A DNA stretch of 40,555 nucleotides from Stieleria tagensis (lineage in GTDB: Bacteria > Planctomycetota > Planctomycetia > Pirellulales > Pirellulaceae): the NCBI RefSeq assembly GCF_024129865.1, contig NZ_JAMYFE010000056.1:1-40555 (forward strand), given 5' to 3'. Position numbers and translations under genes: made by a program. Below the pieces are notes generated by a model. That model had not been told where the DNA came from and searched no databases. It saw only the letters and a list, made by a program, of their open reading frames with translations. Shown here one piece after another: positions 27,786-37,400 of this stretch (its first letter is position 1; every line of letters begins with the position of its first letter).

Positions 27786-28055
27786 ATGACACAAGAAACC
27801 AACAATCAACCTGCCGACACCATCCGCTACGGACTACTCAAGGGTGTGATCTGGAGCAATCCTGGCAAAGACGGAAAGCCAAATCGATACACCGTCAACT
27901 ACGTCCGCAGCTACAAAAACCCCGATGGGCACTGGAAAGACACGACATCGCTAAGCGAGATCGACAATCTCAAGCTCAGCTACCTCGTGCCAAAAGTCGT
28001 CGAACGGATCATCGAGCTGAAAAGTTCGGATGCGACAGCGGATGCTGAGGAATAG
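27786..28055 (+). CDS. Small conserved hypothetical protein with structured leader
   Basis: An 89-residue soluble protein starting MTQETNNQPADTIRYG. The core (about 13-75) has the pattern IRYGLLKGVIWSN, then RYTVNYVRSYKN and LKLSYLVPKVVERIIELK, which reads as a small beta-rich domain with a C-terminal helix; the tail is acidic. I do not recognise a named family, though such small proteins are typical of plasmid transfer regions. AAAGGG lies seven bases upstream of the ATG. It is preceded by the three-hairpin leader and followed by a strong terminator hairpin, so it is a single-gene unit. Confidence 0.7.
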   Translation: MTQETNNQPADTIRYGLLKGVIWSNPGKDGKPNRYTVNYVRSYKNPDGHWKDTTSLSEIDNLKLSYLVPKVVERIIELKSSDATADAEE

Positions 28056-28091
28056 CCGGCAAACACCGCTTCATCAAGAAGCTTAAACTTC

Positions 28092-28125
28092 GGCGGGTTC
28101 GCATTTAACAGGATGCGAGCCCGCC
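28092..28125. terminator. Very strong bidirectional hairpin
   Basis: GGCGGGTTCGCAT (28092-28104) pairs with ATGCGAGCCCGCC (28113-28125): 13 bp with one G/T wobble and loop TTAACAGG. It lies between two convergent genes and can serve both. No T-tract, as for the other hairpins in the window. Confidence 0.7.
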
Positions 28126-28138
28126 ACTCGTGAGGTCC

Positions 28139-28182
28139 CCGCCGAAAAAGTCTCAACTTTGAGACAATCCGCTACTCGGCGG
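28139..28182. promoter_or_regulatory. Nested palindrome between convergent genes
   Basis: Inner pair GTCTCAA (28150-28156) and TTGAGAC (28159-28165) around CT; outer pair CCGCCGA (28139-28145) and TCGGCGG (28176-28182), the latter inside the end of the next gene. This may be a second terminator for the minus-strand genes, or a protein-binding site. Confidence 0.45.
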
Positions 28183-28579
28183 CATTCGTTTCAATCGAGA
28201 TGCGAATGATCTCCGCTTCTTGCTCGGGCCGGGGCAGCGATCGCGGATCGCGTTCACGTACCCAGCGAACGACCGACAAGGCGAATAGCGATGCCAGGTC
28301 TCGCAGATTACGTCCCTCGATCGTCACGGTGACCTGAGTGGCCGACAAAAGACTGATCTGTAGATGGCCGGCATCACGGCAATCAATTTGACGTATATCG
28401 TGGTATGCGAGGGCAATCCAACGCCCATCGGACATTCGCAGCTGAAACATCGGTGGCGGCATTTCGTTGGCCTGGACACGAGAGTAGGGTGGGTCGTCTT
28501 CTTTCACCGGTCCAATCGACCGAGGGGAAAGCGGTGAAGGGCTGCGATGCTGCTCAAAGGCTCGGGCGGCGTTTGCCAT
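28172..28579 (-). CDS. Small hypothetical protein overlapping the relaxase gene
   Basis: A 135-residue soluble protein. The N-terminal third is Pro/Ser-rich (HRSPSPLSPRS) and probably disordered. The rest (about 45-135) has alternating strands and a helix: MFQLRMSDGRWIALAYHDIRQIDC, then LQISLLSATQVTVTIEGRNLRDL and a helix with VVRWVRERD, a pattern like a small PH- or Sm-like beta barrel, which is a guess. ATG 28579 follows AGGAG by eight bases and is preferred to a GTG nine bases upstream. It overlaps the end of the relaxase gene by 26 bp on the same strand, so the two are co-transcribed; it could be a relaxase partner. Confidence 0.65.
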   Translation of the reverse strand: MANAARAFEQHRSPSPLSPRSIGPVKEDDPPYSRVQANEMPPPMFQLRMSDGRWIALAYHDIRQIDCRDAGHLQISLLSATQVTVTIEGRNLRDLASLFALSVVRWVRERDPRSLPRPEQEAEIIRISIETNAAE

Positions 28580-31451
28580 GATTGACACTCCTATTCTGAA
28601 TGGTTTGACGGGATGAGTTGCGAGCGATCCTTTGATTGCCGATCGCAGCAGTTGAGACGGGACGCGTTCGGCGATGCCACCATCTTCTAACTCTTTGATA
28701 CGCGGTCAAACGCCGCGATTGATTTCGCCGCTCCTGGGAATGAGACACCACGGGTTTCTTTGCGTCGTTGTCTGGTTGTGGATTGCGCAATAGCTCGGTC
28801 GCCGACAACTGTTGACCATCGCGCTCAATTGCACGACGAACCCGTGTTTTGTCGTCGACAAAAATCATGACATCCTGGCGACCACGCGACGCCGTGACGT
28901 ATAGCGTTCTCGCATTGATCGCCGGCAGAGAGTTCGATCCCATCGAAGCAATCACGAGATCGCGATCTTTACCTTGGCTGGCATGGCTCGTAACGACATA
29001 GCCAAAGTCGATGTGCCCGTAATCCTTGTCGATGATGTATCCGCTTTTCAAAAGCAAATTGCCCTTGGCGTCAAATCCCTTCACTTGATCAAGCCGACCA
29101 TTGCTGATTCTGGTCTTCCCGTTTTTTGCTGTTCCGCCAAGCGAGAACCGTATTTGATCTCCCGCCGCCAGACCGATCGTATTCTCACGATAGACTTCAA
29201 ATCGGTCCGCTGCAGCAAGCGGCAAGCGTTTGTGCATCCCGTCTTGCAACGAAACGATCTCGACTTCACTTCCGGCCGCCCCCGCGACGCGATAGCGTTC
29301 GCCTTTGTTGAAGCCGCCTTTGACGTTCTGGTGAAATTGAATGATCGCGTCAGTCTGTTGCTGGTACGTCGTCACTTCACTCTTCTCGGCTTCGGTCAAG
29401 TTCATCGACAGTAGCCGATTCACATTTCGCTCGTCATGGGAAACTCTTCCCTTCTGCCGCATCAACGATCGAATTTCCTGAGTGACCTCGTCGCCTTCGG
29501 CATGCGTGGGCGAAACGATCAGTGCCGTGCGTCCGCTGTCCAGTGCGTCCAGATACGATCCCGCAATCTGCTTGCTCTTTTCGTCGGGATCGACCTCGTG
29601 GATTTTGCCCATGGATTCAAAACGATCAAAGCCAGCAAGCAACCCCGACTTGCCGGTTTCAGCGTCAATCTGCTGCCCCCGACTGATCATTTCCACCGCC
29701 TCTCGATAGCGCCCTTTTTGTCTTTGGACCGCTTCCACTCGCGCGATGCTGAGCCCGGATTCTTCTTCCAGTAGCCGCATTGCTTCACCTCTTCGCGGCG
29801 AGGCATGCTGTCGAGTATCGCCAGAGAGTACAACCCGCGCACCCTGCTGATTGGCAATCCGAAAGATCTCGTTCATGGCCCGCACATCGACCAAGCCGGC
29901 TTCGTCGATCCAGATGACTTGCTCTCGCAGTTGGTCGTGCAGCTTCGTGTTGCGGATAAGATGCTCCACCGTCTGAGCTTTCGCGAAACCCTTTTCTTCC
30001 AATACCTGTTTCGCTCCCGTGCTGGGCGCGAACGTGAAGACCTCTTTTCCGTGGTGTCGCACGCCTTCGGCAGCTTCCTGCATCAACGACGATTTCCCCG
30101 TGCCGGCTCCACCGGTGATCGCTAGTACGGAATCACGAGAGCGAAGGACGTGCTGCACCGCTGCCTTTTGTTGATCGTTCAACCAATCGCGTTTGAATGA
30201 ATGGTCGGTGTTGGAAATTGCATGTCGGGTTCCTCTTCCGTTGCGTGCGAAATCAATCATTTTTTTCTCTGCGAACAAGACTTCTTTGGTGGTGATCAAC
30301 CGTCGAGTCGCACCATGCTTGGCAATCAACCTTTCGATGATGTCGTGCCGATCGAGAGCGATCTCCATTTGCTCGGGACAGAAGGTCAAGCCGTGTTCCA
30401 GGGCCGTTGCGATGACTTGATGTCGCTCCACCGTCGAGTTGCGATAGAGATGATGGTCCAGTGCAAACTGAATCGATTCGGAGATGTCCGGTGCCTGCCA
30501 ATCCTTCGCTTCGCTGGTGCGTTTCTGAATCGCATCAAATTGCGCTCGTTCGTTTTGGTCTAGCCGCGAGCGCCATTCGGTACGAAGTGCATCGATCGTC
30601 GTCCCCGTGTCTTTTTTTTCGCGAGTCGTTCTCCCCAGGCTGGCTTTCTTGCCGGCGTCTTTAATGCCACGTTTTCGCGCCGTCTCTTCAACTTGTTGAG
30701 TCCGCCGACTGAATTTCTCGATGGTTGAACGGTCTAGGCCAACCAGTTCCCACCCGGCTTTGACACGCCCCGACTGAAAGTACCGAGTCGGGGCGACGTC
30801 AAAGCTGAGTTGATCTTTCAACCGACGTGCCAACCTTGATTCAAATTTTGCTTGCAGGCTTGGACGCTGGCGGATGATCTCTTCAAACTGGCCGGCGTAG
30901 TGTCTTCCGTCTTGGAACGTCCAATTGATGGCAAACGCATGGACATGCAAGTGCGGATCTGCAACGCCATCGACGGGACGAGATGTCTTGTGCAAAAAGT
31001 CCGCGTAAACCAGTTCACCCGTCGTGGATTTCTGTTCGCTGCGATGGTGCTTGCCGTGTCGAACCCGCCGCTGCATCAGTGGTTCAATATCTTTGCTCAT
31101 GGTTTCTCTGACCGTTTCCCGCAGAGCGTCGATGATCCGTTCATCGTCATTGATCGCCCAGACGAGCGAGACGCTTTTCGGAACTGAAAAGGTAAAATCA
31201 ACACCGGGGCGCCGGTCTCTTCTTTGCCGCTGCGTGAGTTGTTTTCCGCTGGAGGGATGTTGGCCGGCAAGCAACGCAGCAAACTGTTCTTTGGTCACAT
31301 CGCTACCAACCTCTAAACCCAAACGATCAGCACCTTTGCCATGCCATTGACCGTTCACTTCGGTACCCAAGTAGTAGTCGCCCTGGGTGAGGACTTGATC
31401 GAAGTATTGCCGCGTTGCCGCGATGTTTTTGCTTTGGGTGGCGATCAACAT
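28554..31451 (-). CDS. MobF-family relaxase/helicase (TrwC/TraI-like)
   Basis: A 965-residue conjugative relaxase. The N-terminal relaxase domain (about 1-300) has the catalytic Tyr pair Y26-Y27 (GDYYLG), GVDFTFSVPKSVSLVWA near 83-99 and the metal-binding histidine triad H167-L-H169-V-H171. The C-terminal superfamily 1 helicase shows Walker A GGAGTGKS (447-454), VIWIDEAGLVD with the DEAG box near 507, and GYVVTSHASQGKDRDLV near 857. It would nick oriT, stay bound to the 5' end and unwind the strand during transfer. Start ATG with TAGGT upstream. No coupling protein or type IV secretion gene is in the window, so transfer probably needs a helper. All key residues are present, so it is probably functional. 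Confidence 0.95.
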   Translation of the reverse strand: MLIATQSKNIAATRQYFDQVLTQGDYYLGTEVNGQWHGKGADRLGLEVGSDVTKEQFAALLAGQHPSSGKQLTQRQRRDRRPGVDFTFSVPKSVSLVWAINDDERIIDALRETVRETMSKDIEPLMQRRVRHGKHHRSEQKSTTGELVYADFLHKTSRPVDGVADPHLHVHAFAINWTFQDGRHYAGQFEEIIRQRPSLQAKFESRLARRLKDQLSFDVAPTRYFQSGRVKAGWELVGLDRSTIEKFSRRTQQVEETARKRGIKDAGKKASLGRTTREKKDTGTTIDALRTEWRSRLDQNERAQFDAIQKRTSEAKDWQAPDISESIQFALDHHLYRNSTVERHQVIATALEHGLTFCPEQMEIALDRHDIIERLIAKHGATRRLITTKEVLFAEKKMIDFARNGRGTRHAISNTDHSFKRDWLNDQQKAAVQHVLRSRDSVLAITGGAGTGKSSLMQEAAEGVRHHGKEVFTFAPSTGAKQVLEEKGFAKAQTVEHLIRNTKLHDQLREQVIWIDEAGLVDVRAMNEIFRIANQQGARVVLSGDTRQHASPRRGEAMRLLEEESGLSIARVEAVQRQKGRYREAVEMISRGQQIDAETGKSGLLAGFDRFESMGKIHEVDPDEKSKQIAGSYLDALDSGRTALIVSPTHAEGDEVTQEIRSLMRQKGRVSHDERNVNRLLSMNLTEAEKSEVTTYQQQTDAIIQFHQNVKGGFNKGERYRVAGAAGSEVEIVSLQDGMHKRLPLAAADRFEVYRENTIGLAAGDQIRFSLGGTAKNGKTRISNGRLDQVKGFDAKGNLLLKSGYIIDKDYGHIDFGYVVTSHASQGKDRDLVIASMGSNSLPAINARTLYVTASRGRQDVMIFVDDKTRVRRAIERDGQQLSATELLRNPQPDNDAKKPVVSHSQERRNQSRRLTAYQRVRRWWHRRTRPVSTAAIGNQRIARNSSRQTIQNRSVNHGKRRPSL

Positions 31452-31910
31452 GAGCTACCTAGTGACTGATCCAGCAGAGAGAATCTGGATAAAGAAATTT
31501 TGTGATAGGCTTGTCCCCTAAGCAGGGCTTAGGCGTCTACCAAGCGTTCCACGACTGACTCGCAAACGCAACGGTTTGACACAGTTCTATCCACAGCCAT
31601 GTTCAACGCAACTTGTTTGCACAGCAACTGAGGCAGGCAAGTTCCAGAGACGAAATGACGGTCGAAGCCGATTGTCGGTTTACTTTCAACCTGAAGACGC
31701 GCACGCTGTCATCGGAGGATCGTCGATTACAATCCGATGGTGTTTCAATGGTCCGATGAGGAGGGAGCGGTTTTCAATGCAGAGCAACTTTGGCAACAAT
31801 CACCAGCAAGTCCATCGACGCGGTCGACGTCAATCTGCCGTCCGCCGTCCGATTGCGATGACGATGCAACGACGAGATAGTCCTTCCCGCAATTCGATGG
31901 AGACGAATCG
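31452..31910. other. Gene-free region upstream of the relaxase, candidate oriT
   Basis: This gap between the divergent relaxase and nuclease genes holds two inverted repeats close to the relaxase start: ATCCAG (31469-31474) with CTGGAT (31485-31490), followed by an A/T-rich stretch, and a perfect 7-bp hairpin CCTAAGC-AGG-GCTTAGG (31517-31533). Hairpins beside the relaxase gene are the usual form of a MobF oriT. A near DnaA box (CTATCCACA) is around 31588-31596. A plus-strand ORF at 31576-31914 lacks a good start. The rest shows nothing. Confidence 0.5.
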
Positions 31911-33008
31911 ATGAGTGAGCTGGCTAAATCCAACGAGTACCGGCAGTGGATCATTTCGGTAAAAGAGCGGATCAAAGCCTCCCAGATCAAAGCCGCGGTC
32001 GCCGTCAATGTGGGATTGCTGGAACTTTACTGGTATCTGGGTGAGCAAATCCTGGAGAAACAAAAGACAGCCAAATGGGGTGATGCCTTCTTGAAGACGA
32101 TGAGCGAAGATTTGCTTCGGGAGTTTCCAGAGATCAAAGGGTTTTCTCGCCGGAATCTTGAGTTGATTCGTCAGTGGTTCATGTTCTGGAACCCAGCCTT
32201 GTCTTTCACGCTGCCCGGTCAATCGCAGGCGAGCCAAGTTGCGCAACAGCCTGATTCGCAGATGTTCACAATTGCGAAACAACTTGTTTCGCAAATTCCG
32301 TGGGGCCACAACATCGTCTTGATGCAAAAACTGGACGGACCTGAGGAGGCCTACTTCTACGTCCAGAAGACAATCGAAAACAACTGGTCCCGAGCCGTTC
32401 TGACACACCAGATCGAGTCGGACCTGCACCTGCGAGAAGGCCAAGCGATCCACAATTTCGAGGCCACACTGCCAGAGCCGGAAAGCGATCTCGCCCGTCA
32501 ACTGCTCCGCGATCCATACAACTTCGACTTCCTGACCCTGACCGAGCGGCACAACGAACGCGAACTGGAGGACGGCCTGATCGAACATCTGACCAAGTTC
32601 TTACTTGAGCTCGGCGCCGGCTTCGCGTTCGTCGGGCGTCAATTCAAGATCGATGTCGATGGCGATGAATACAGCATCGACCTGCTGTTTTACCACCTGC
32701 GGCTGCACTGCTATGTCGTCGTCGAACTGAAAGTCGACAAATTCAAGCCCGAGTACGCCGGCAAGTTGAACTTCTACGTCTCGGCAGTCGACAGCCAAAT
32801 CCGTACCGAAGTCGACGGCCCCTCAATTGGCATCCTCATCTGTAAATCCAAAAGCGACATCAAAGTCGAATACTCCCTCCGCGATCTGACCAAACCCATC
32901 GGCGTCAGCGAATACCAAATCACCGAAAACCTCCCCGAGCAATTCCGTTCCTCAATCCCAAGCATCGAACAAATCGAAGCGCAATTGGAAGATTGGGAAA
33001 ACGAGTGA
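31911..33008 (+). CDS. DUF1016 PD-(D/E)XK nuclease (YhcG-like)
   Basis: A 365-residue protein of the YhcG/DUF1016 family. The N-terminal helical domain (about 1-200) has the family patterns VAVNVGLLELYWYLGEQI (31-48), GFSRRNLELIRQWF (77-90) and WGHNIVLMQKL (131-141). The C-terminal nuclease domain shows D257 in EYSIDLLFYH and the E272-L-K274 motif in YVVVELKVDKF. These proteins are predicted endonucleases found in defence islands and on mobile elements, possibly branched-DNA cleaving; the exact substrate is not established. The ATG has GGAG about eight bases upstream. It lies divergent from the relaxase, separated by the putative oriT, and precedes the MBL-STAND operon by 203 bp and a strong hairpin, so it is probably an independent unit. 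Confidence 0.93.
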   Translation: MSELAKSNEYRQWIISVKERIKASQIKAAVAVNVGLLELYWYLGEQILEKQKTAKWGDAFLKTMSEDLLREFPEIKGFSRRNLELIRQWFMFWNPALSFTLPGQSQASQVAQQPDSQMFTIAKQLVSQIPWGHNIVLMQKLDGPEEAYFYVQKTIENNWSRAVLTHQIESDLHLREGQAIHNFEATLPEPESDLARQLLRDPYNFDFLTLTERHNERELEDGLIEHLTKFLLELGAGFAFVGRQFKIDVDGDEYSIDLLFYHLRLHCYVVVELKVDKFKPEYAGKLNFYVSAVDSQIRTEVDGPSIGILICKSKSDIKVEYSLRDLTKPIGVSEYQITENLPEQFRSSIPSIEQIEAQLEDWENE

Positions 33009-33089
33009 GCTCTCGCTTCCAACTCAGGACCTGGCGGTGCTGACATCTGACTAGAAGAAAACTTGCCTTTTGTTACTCCGAATAAGGCT

Positions 33090-33110
33090 CTCCGGCGTCG
33101 GCCGCCGGAG
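33090..33110 (+). terminator. Strong hairpin after the DUF1016 nuclease gene
   Basis: CTCCGGCG (33090-33097), loop TCGGC and CGCCGGAG (33103-33110) form a perfect 8-bp GC-rich stem, 82 bp after the nuclease stop. A/T content rises soon after it. It probably ends the nuclease transcript and separates it from the MBL-STAND operon. Confidence 0.6.
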
Positions 33111-33152
33111 CGCGTTTAAGAAGCCCCACCTCACGCCGCACGACCACCAATG

Positions 33153-33169
33153 TAGAATTCTGGATTCTA
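33153..33169 (+). promoter_or_regulatory. Inverted repeat upstream of the MBL-STAND operon
   Basis: TAGAAT (33153-33158), spacer TCTGG and ATTCTA (33164-33169) form a 6-bp inverted repeat 42 bp before the MBL gene start. It overlaps a TATAAA box (33168-33173) that could be a -10 element. This is the form of an operator, but no regulator is adjacent. Confidence 0.45.
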
Positions 33170-33211
33170 TAAATCCCATCAGCTCTCTGATGGAATCCGA
33201 AAACCAGACTC

Positions 33212-34420
33212 ATGAGGGGCGAACAGTTGAGCGTTATCGAAATCACGATGTTTTCGGCTGGCAACGGTGATTGCTTCCTGGTTGAGTGCGCGGGAGAGTC
33301 TGAGGCTCGAGTTCTGATCGACGGGGGTTTTGCCAAGACGTTTTCAGGCAGCGCGTTTGAACGCCTACGAGCAATCAGCGACGCGGGTAACAGCATAGAT
33401 CTACTGATTTGCACTCACATAGATAGCGACCACATCGGTGGTTTGATAGAGCTGCTCAGACGAAACGAAAGTGCATCAAACGCGAATGTCATTGAAGTGC
33501 GGCAGGTGTGGCATAACAGCTTGCGCAGTCTCGCAGAAGAAAAGGCAATGGATGGCATGCCTCAAGCCGACAATGAACTGCTCCAATCGATTCGGCAAAG
33601 CGGCTACAGAACGCCACAGACTGCCGACCGTTCGGAAATCTCCGCTATGCAGGGAAGCAGCTTGTCAAATCTGATTGAGCAAGGTGGCTATACCTGGAAT
33701 GACGGACGGGGCGCAAACCCGATTGTCGCGCCATTTGCTCACCTACTGAATACGGATTGCCAGCTTACCGTATTGACTCCAACGAGGTTAGGACTGGACG
33801 GATTGCTTGATGTATGGATCAAAGCACTACGGAAAGTCGGATACTCTGGGTCTATATCTGATAATGCGATGCTTGCGGATGCATTTGAGTTCATGTGTTC
33901 GTTTGACAAAATGCAATTGCAATCAGAGGAGATCGTTGGAAAGCGTGCGCAAGATGGCGACCTAGCAGATGTCTATACTCCCGACTCTTCCGTGACGAAT
34001 CGAAGTTCGATCTCGTTCATTCTTGAATACGCGGGTACAAAGTGTCTTTTTCTCGGTGACGCTTGGGCCGAAGAATTGGTTTCATCGCTGGAGTCTTCCG
34101 GCAATTCTAATACGCAGATAGTGTTCGACGTGATCAAGCTATCGCATCATGGAAGTCTTCACAATACGAGTCCTGAACTATTGAATCTGATCGATTCGCC
34201 CCGATTTCTAGTGTCTACTGACGGTCAGAAACACGATCATCCGGCTTTCGAAGTATTGAAAGCGATCGTAGATCGACCGGCAGACTTCGAACGCTCGATA
34301 TTCTTCAACTATGAAACTGACGGATCAACAAGACTTCGTGCATACCGAAGTAAATCGGGAGCAGCTTTCTCCGTTCACGTTGACAAAGACGTCAAGGTAA
34401 GGATCCAAGCAAATGTTTGA
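33212..34420 (+). CDS. Metallo-beta-lactamase-fold hydrolase (Avs1A-like)
   Basis: A 402-residue MBL-fold hydrolase. It starts with the beta strand IEITMFSAGNGDCFLVEC, as in ComEC-type MBL domains. The metal motif is TH-x-DxDH: H69, D71, D73, H74 (THIDSDHIGG); the bridging Asp is in LGDAW (D283), the late His pair in LSHHGS (312-313), and DGQKHDHP near 345 closes the site. All ligands are present, so it is probably active. Substrate unknown; nuclease or nucleotidase are both possible. The start could be ATG 33212 or TTG 33227, the latter with AGGGGCG six bases before it. Its stop overlaps the next start by eight bases, so it is translationally coupled to the protease-STAND gene. The pair recalls the MBL component of type I AVAST. 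Confidence 0.87.
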   Translation: MRGEQLSVIEITMFSAGNGDCFLVECAGESEARVLIDGGFAKTFSGSAFERLRAISDAGNSIDLLICTHIDSDHIGGLIELLRRNESASNANVIEVRQVWHNSLRSLAEEKAMDGMPQADNELLQSIRQSGYRTPQTADRSEISAMQGSSLSNLIEQGGYTWNDGRGANPIVAPFAHLLNTDCQLTVLTPTRLGLDGLLDVWIKALRKVGYSGSISDNAMLADAFEFMCSFDKMQLQSEEIVGKRAQDGDLADVYTPDSSVTNRSSISFILEYAGTKCLFLGDAWAEELVSSLESSGNSNTQIVFDVIKLSHHGSLHNTSPELLNLIDSPRFLVSTDGQKHDHPAFEVLKAIVDRPADFERSIFFNYETDGSTRLRAYRSKSGAAFSVHVDKDVKVRIQANV

Positions 34421-37400
34421 AGTCGAAATAAGATCGGCAGTATGCAAGGTCATTTGCAGCGACGATATAGGCACGGGATTCCTAATAGCTGAAGACAAAG
34501 TTTTGACAGCACGTCATTGCGTCCTCGCCGCAATTGAAGATGGTGCGCGGATTGCTTTGGAGTTTCTCGATTTCGAAGGCGGAACTATACAGATTGAAGC
34601 AAAATTGAAAGACCATTCGGAAGAATCTGACGCCAGTATTCTTGAGCTCGCCGAGTCCGTTGAGCGGAGGCCGCTCTCGCTTTTTACAAATGGGGCACGC
34701 GAAGGCAACGAATGGCTTTCATTCGGGTTTCCGAGAGGCAAGCCCCTCAATGGACACCGTGCAACTGGCATCATTGAAGCCGTTCAGGCGTCGCTGACAG
34801 CTAGAGTAGACATTGATTTGTCCGTCGCAACTTCGAGCCAGCTAAGCGACTACTCAGGAATGTCCGGTGGGCCATTGCTGTCCGGTGCTCAGGTAGTTGG
34901 GATGCTTCGCTTGCGCTTTGATATGGCCCTTGCCGCGATCAGCGTCAGAAGCCTTGAGGGCTTTCTCAGGAAGAACGGCATCAACAGCTTTGATGGACAA
35001 CCCACACAAACAGACGACCAGTATGCCTTGCGAGAGGAATTCAGATCGACCTTCGAAAATGCCATTCTGACGAACGTTGGTAGATATCTGTTTCTCGAAG
35101 GGCCAAACGGCATCGGTAAAACGACGTTCTGCAAGATGTTTAGTCCCGATGACCGACGGATTTTGAATGCAGGAGCGTATTGCATACGCGACGGAGTTGA
35201 GAGCAATCCAAACGCTAATTCTCGAGCATCTTCGCTCTTCGATTGGCTCGCATCAAGTTTGTCAACTGCGGTAACCGGACATCCGAGCAGGCGCGAGCAG
35301 ATGCCGTTTGAACAGATGGTTGAAAAGACTTCCCATTACCTGGACAGCTTTTCTCAGTTCTGCGCTGCCGAGCATAAAGTCGGCGTGTTATTCATCGATG
35401 GACTGAACGAGGCACTACTGCTTGGGGAACAGAGGTTGAATGACCTTGTAGGTTTACTACCCGCTCGCCTTCCGGAAAACGTCGTGATCGTGTTTTCTGC
35501 GCCTAGCTATTCCCTTGTATCTCATTGTCTCGGTGGCCGACTCGATGATGAACGCTGCATTAGGCTTCCGCCTTTGGAAACCGATGCAACACGAGCGTTT
35601 ACATATCACAGACTCATAGAAGAAAAACGCAACGACCTCGCACTAGTCAATGCGATATCACATAAATCTTCGGGGCATCCTCTCTACCTGAATTACTTAA
35701 TTCGCTACGTGAATCAAAGCGAATCGGGAGAGCCGTTGGCCGATTTTCCCAGTCTGGATGGCCCGATCGAGCAGTACTACGAACAACTTTGGCAAGGTCT
35801 ACTGCAAGACGCTCACGTCACCAACCTACTTGGAATCATTTCGCGACTGCGGGAGGGAGTGTCACCGGAGACGTTGCACCAGATCTTGAACGTGGCTGAA
35901 CAAGGCGTGTTTTCATCTACGATAGTAAAAGTTCAACACCTCTTTCTTGACCGCGAGTTGACGGCCATCTATCACGACTCTTTTCGGGTATTCGTTGTTG
36001 CAAAAACCTCCGCTGTCAATCTGTCAATCTGCCGTCGACTAGCGGAATTCTGCGTCGAGAACAAGGACGAACGTTACTGCAAAACCAATCTTGTGTTTCA
36101 TTTGTCGCAATCAGATGCCAGCCATCGGAAGATCGCTGTGAACTCATGTGTTCAGGATTGGGTAGATGCATGTGCTGAGCTGAGCGTCGCACCAGACACA
36201 CTAATTGAAGATATAGAACTTGCGTTAGGGTGCGCATTGGATACCGGGGATGCCGTGAGCTCGGTTCGAATACTTCTACTTCGCCATCGTGTACTTTTTC
36301 GCTACGACACGCTTTTTGCGCAGTCCGCGACGCTTGTTGCGAAAGCGTTCGCTGCCCTTGGACGCCCGGCCGAAGCGCTTAGTCATATATTTCGATACGA
36401 CCAAATCATCGTTGGTATCGATGAAGCGATCGAAATTGCCTGGTGCCTGATGCGAAATGGGCACGAAGATGAGGCAATCGAAGTCCTTGAAGCCGCATCG
36501 GATCGGTGTATCGAAAACTACAGCTCTGGAACCATCAAAATTGGTGACTTTATTGAGCTTAGCCGCCTGCACTTAATTTGCGTTTTGTTGCTCAGAGTAA
36601 CGGAACGAAACCAATTACCGTTCGTTGCATTCATCCAAAGAAAGAATCTTGAGTTGATTGCTGAAAGCCTAGGTGATGCTGATCCGGCCTTGTTGGACTA
36701 CGCGGAGCGCAGGTTGATGGGCGTGCCAAACGAGTACTTCTTGACTTTTTGCGATGTCTATACATCTAATTCAGTTCTTCTGAGCTTTTCTTCGACTGGA
36801 AATGAATCGGCAGAGGCGCTATCTCCACGATTGCTTGACATGCGACTGGATCAACTCGTCTCCCATGTTCAGGATATCGACGCCTACGGTATATCCAAAA
36901 CAAGTCGCAACTATGATGATTTGCTTGCAAATATTGAATCGACCATCCCTTCCGACGGATCATTGGATCGACACGATATAGAGTTCGTCATCGATGCATT
37001 GATCGAAGTAAACGCAAACACTACCACGATTCTTCGGCTACTCTCGCAAAACTACGTTGTGGCCCCATCTTCGTTTGTAGTCAGAGACGCCAACGGAGTT
37101 GATGCTGATATTGGAGATTTCCATCGTGAGTATATGTTGCGACGGATAAACGCCTATTCCGATGAGGAAGCTCAGTCAAGTGTTGGTGTGGTTGTCGCTG
37201 AGGATGACTGGGAGCAGCACTTACGAAACGTTGCAACAGCGCTGGCAACTGTCGACGGAAAATCGAGGCGAGCATTCTCAACGGGCGATACAGGCGCGTT
37301 AGACGACTTGTGGGAGATGTTCAATAAGCAATTTCTCAACGCACTTGACTATCCCCTTGCATCCAGAATTGGATGGAGACGAGCGTACGCGATTCCTGAA

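Noticed and set aside
31576-31914. 112-codon plus-strand ORF before the DUF1016 gene
   Set aside because: Rare start codon, biased Arg/Gln/Ser composition, lies in the putative oriT region; the four-base overlap with the next start is probably chance.
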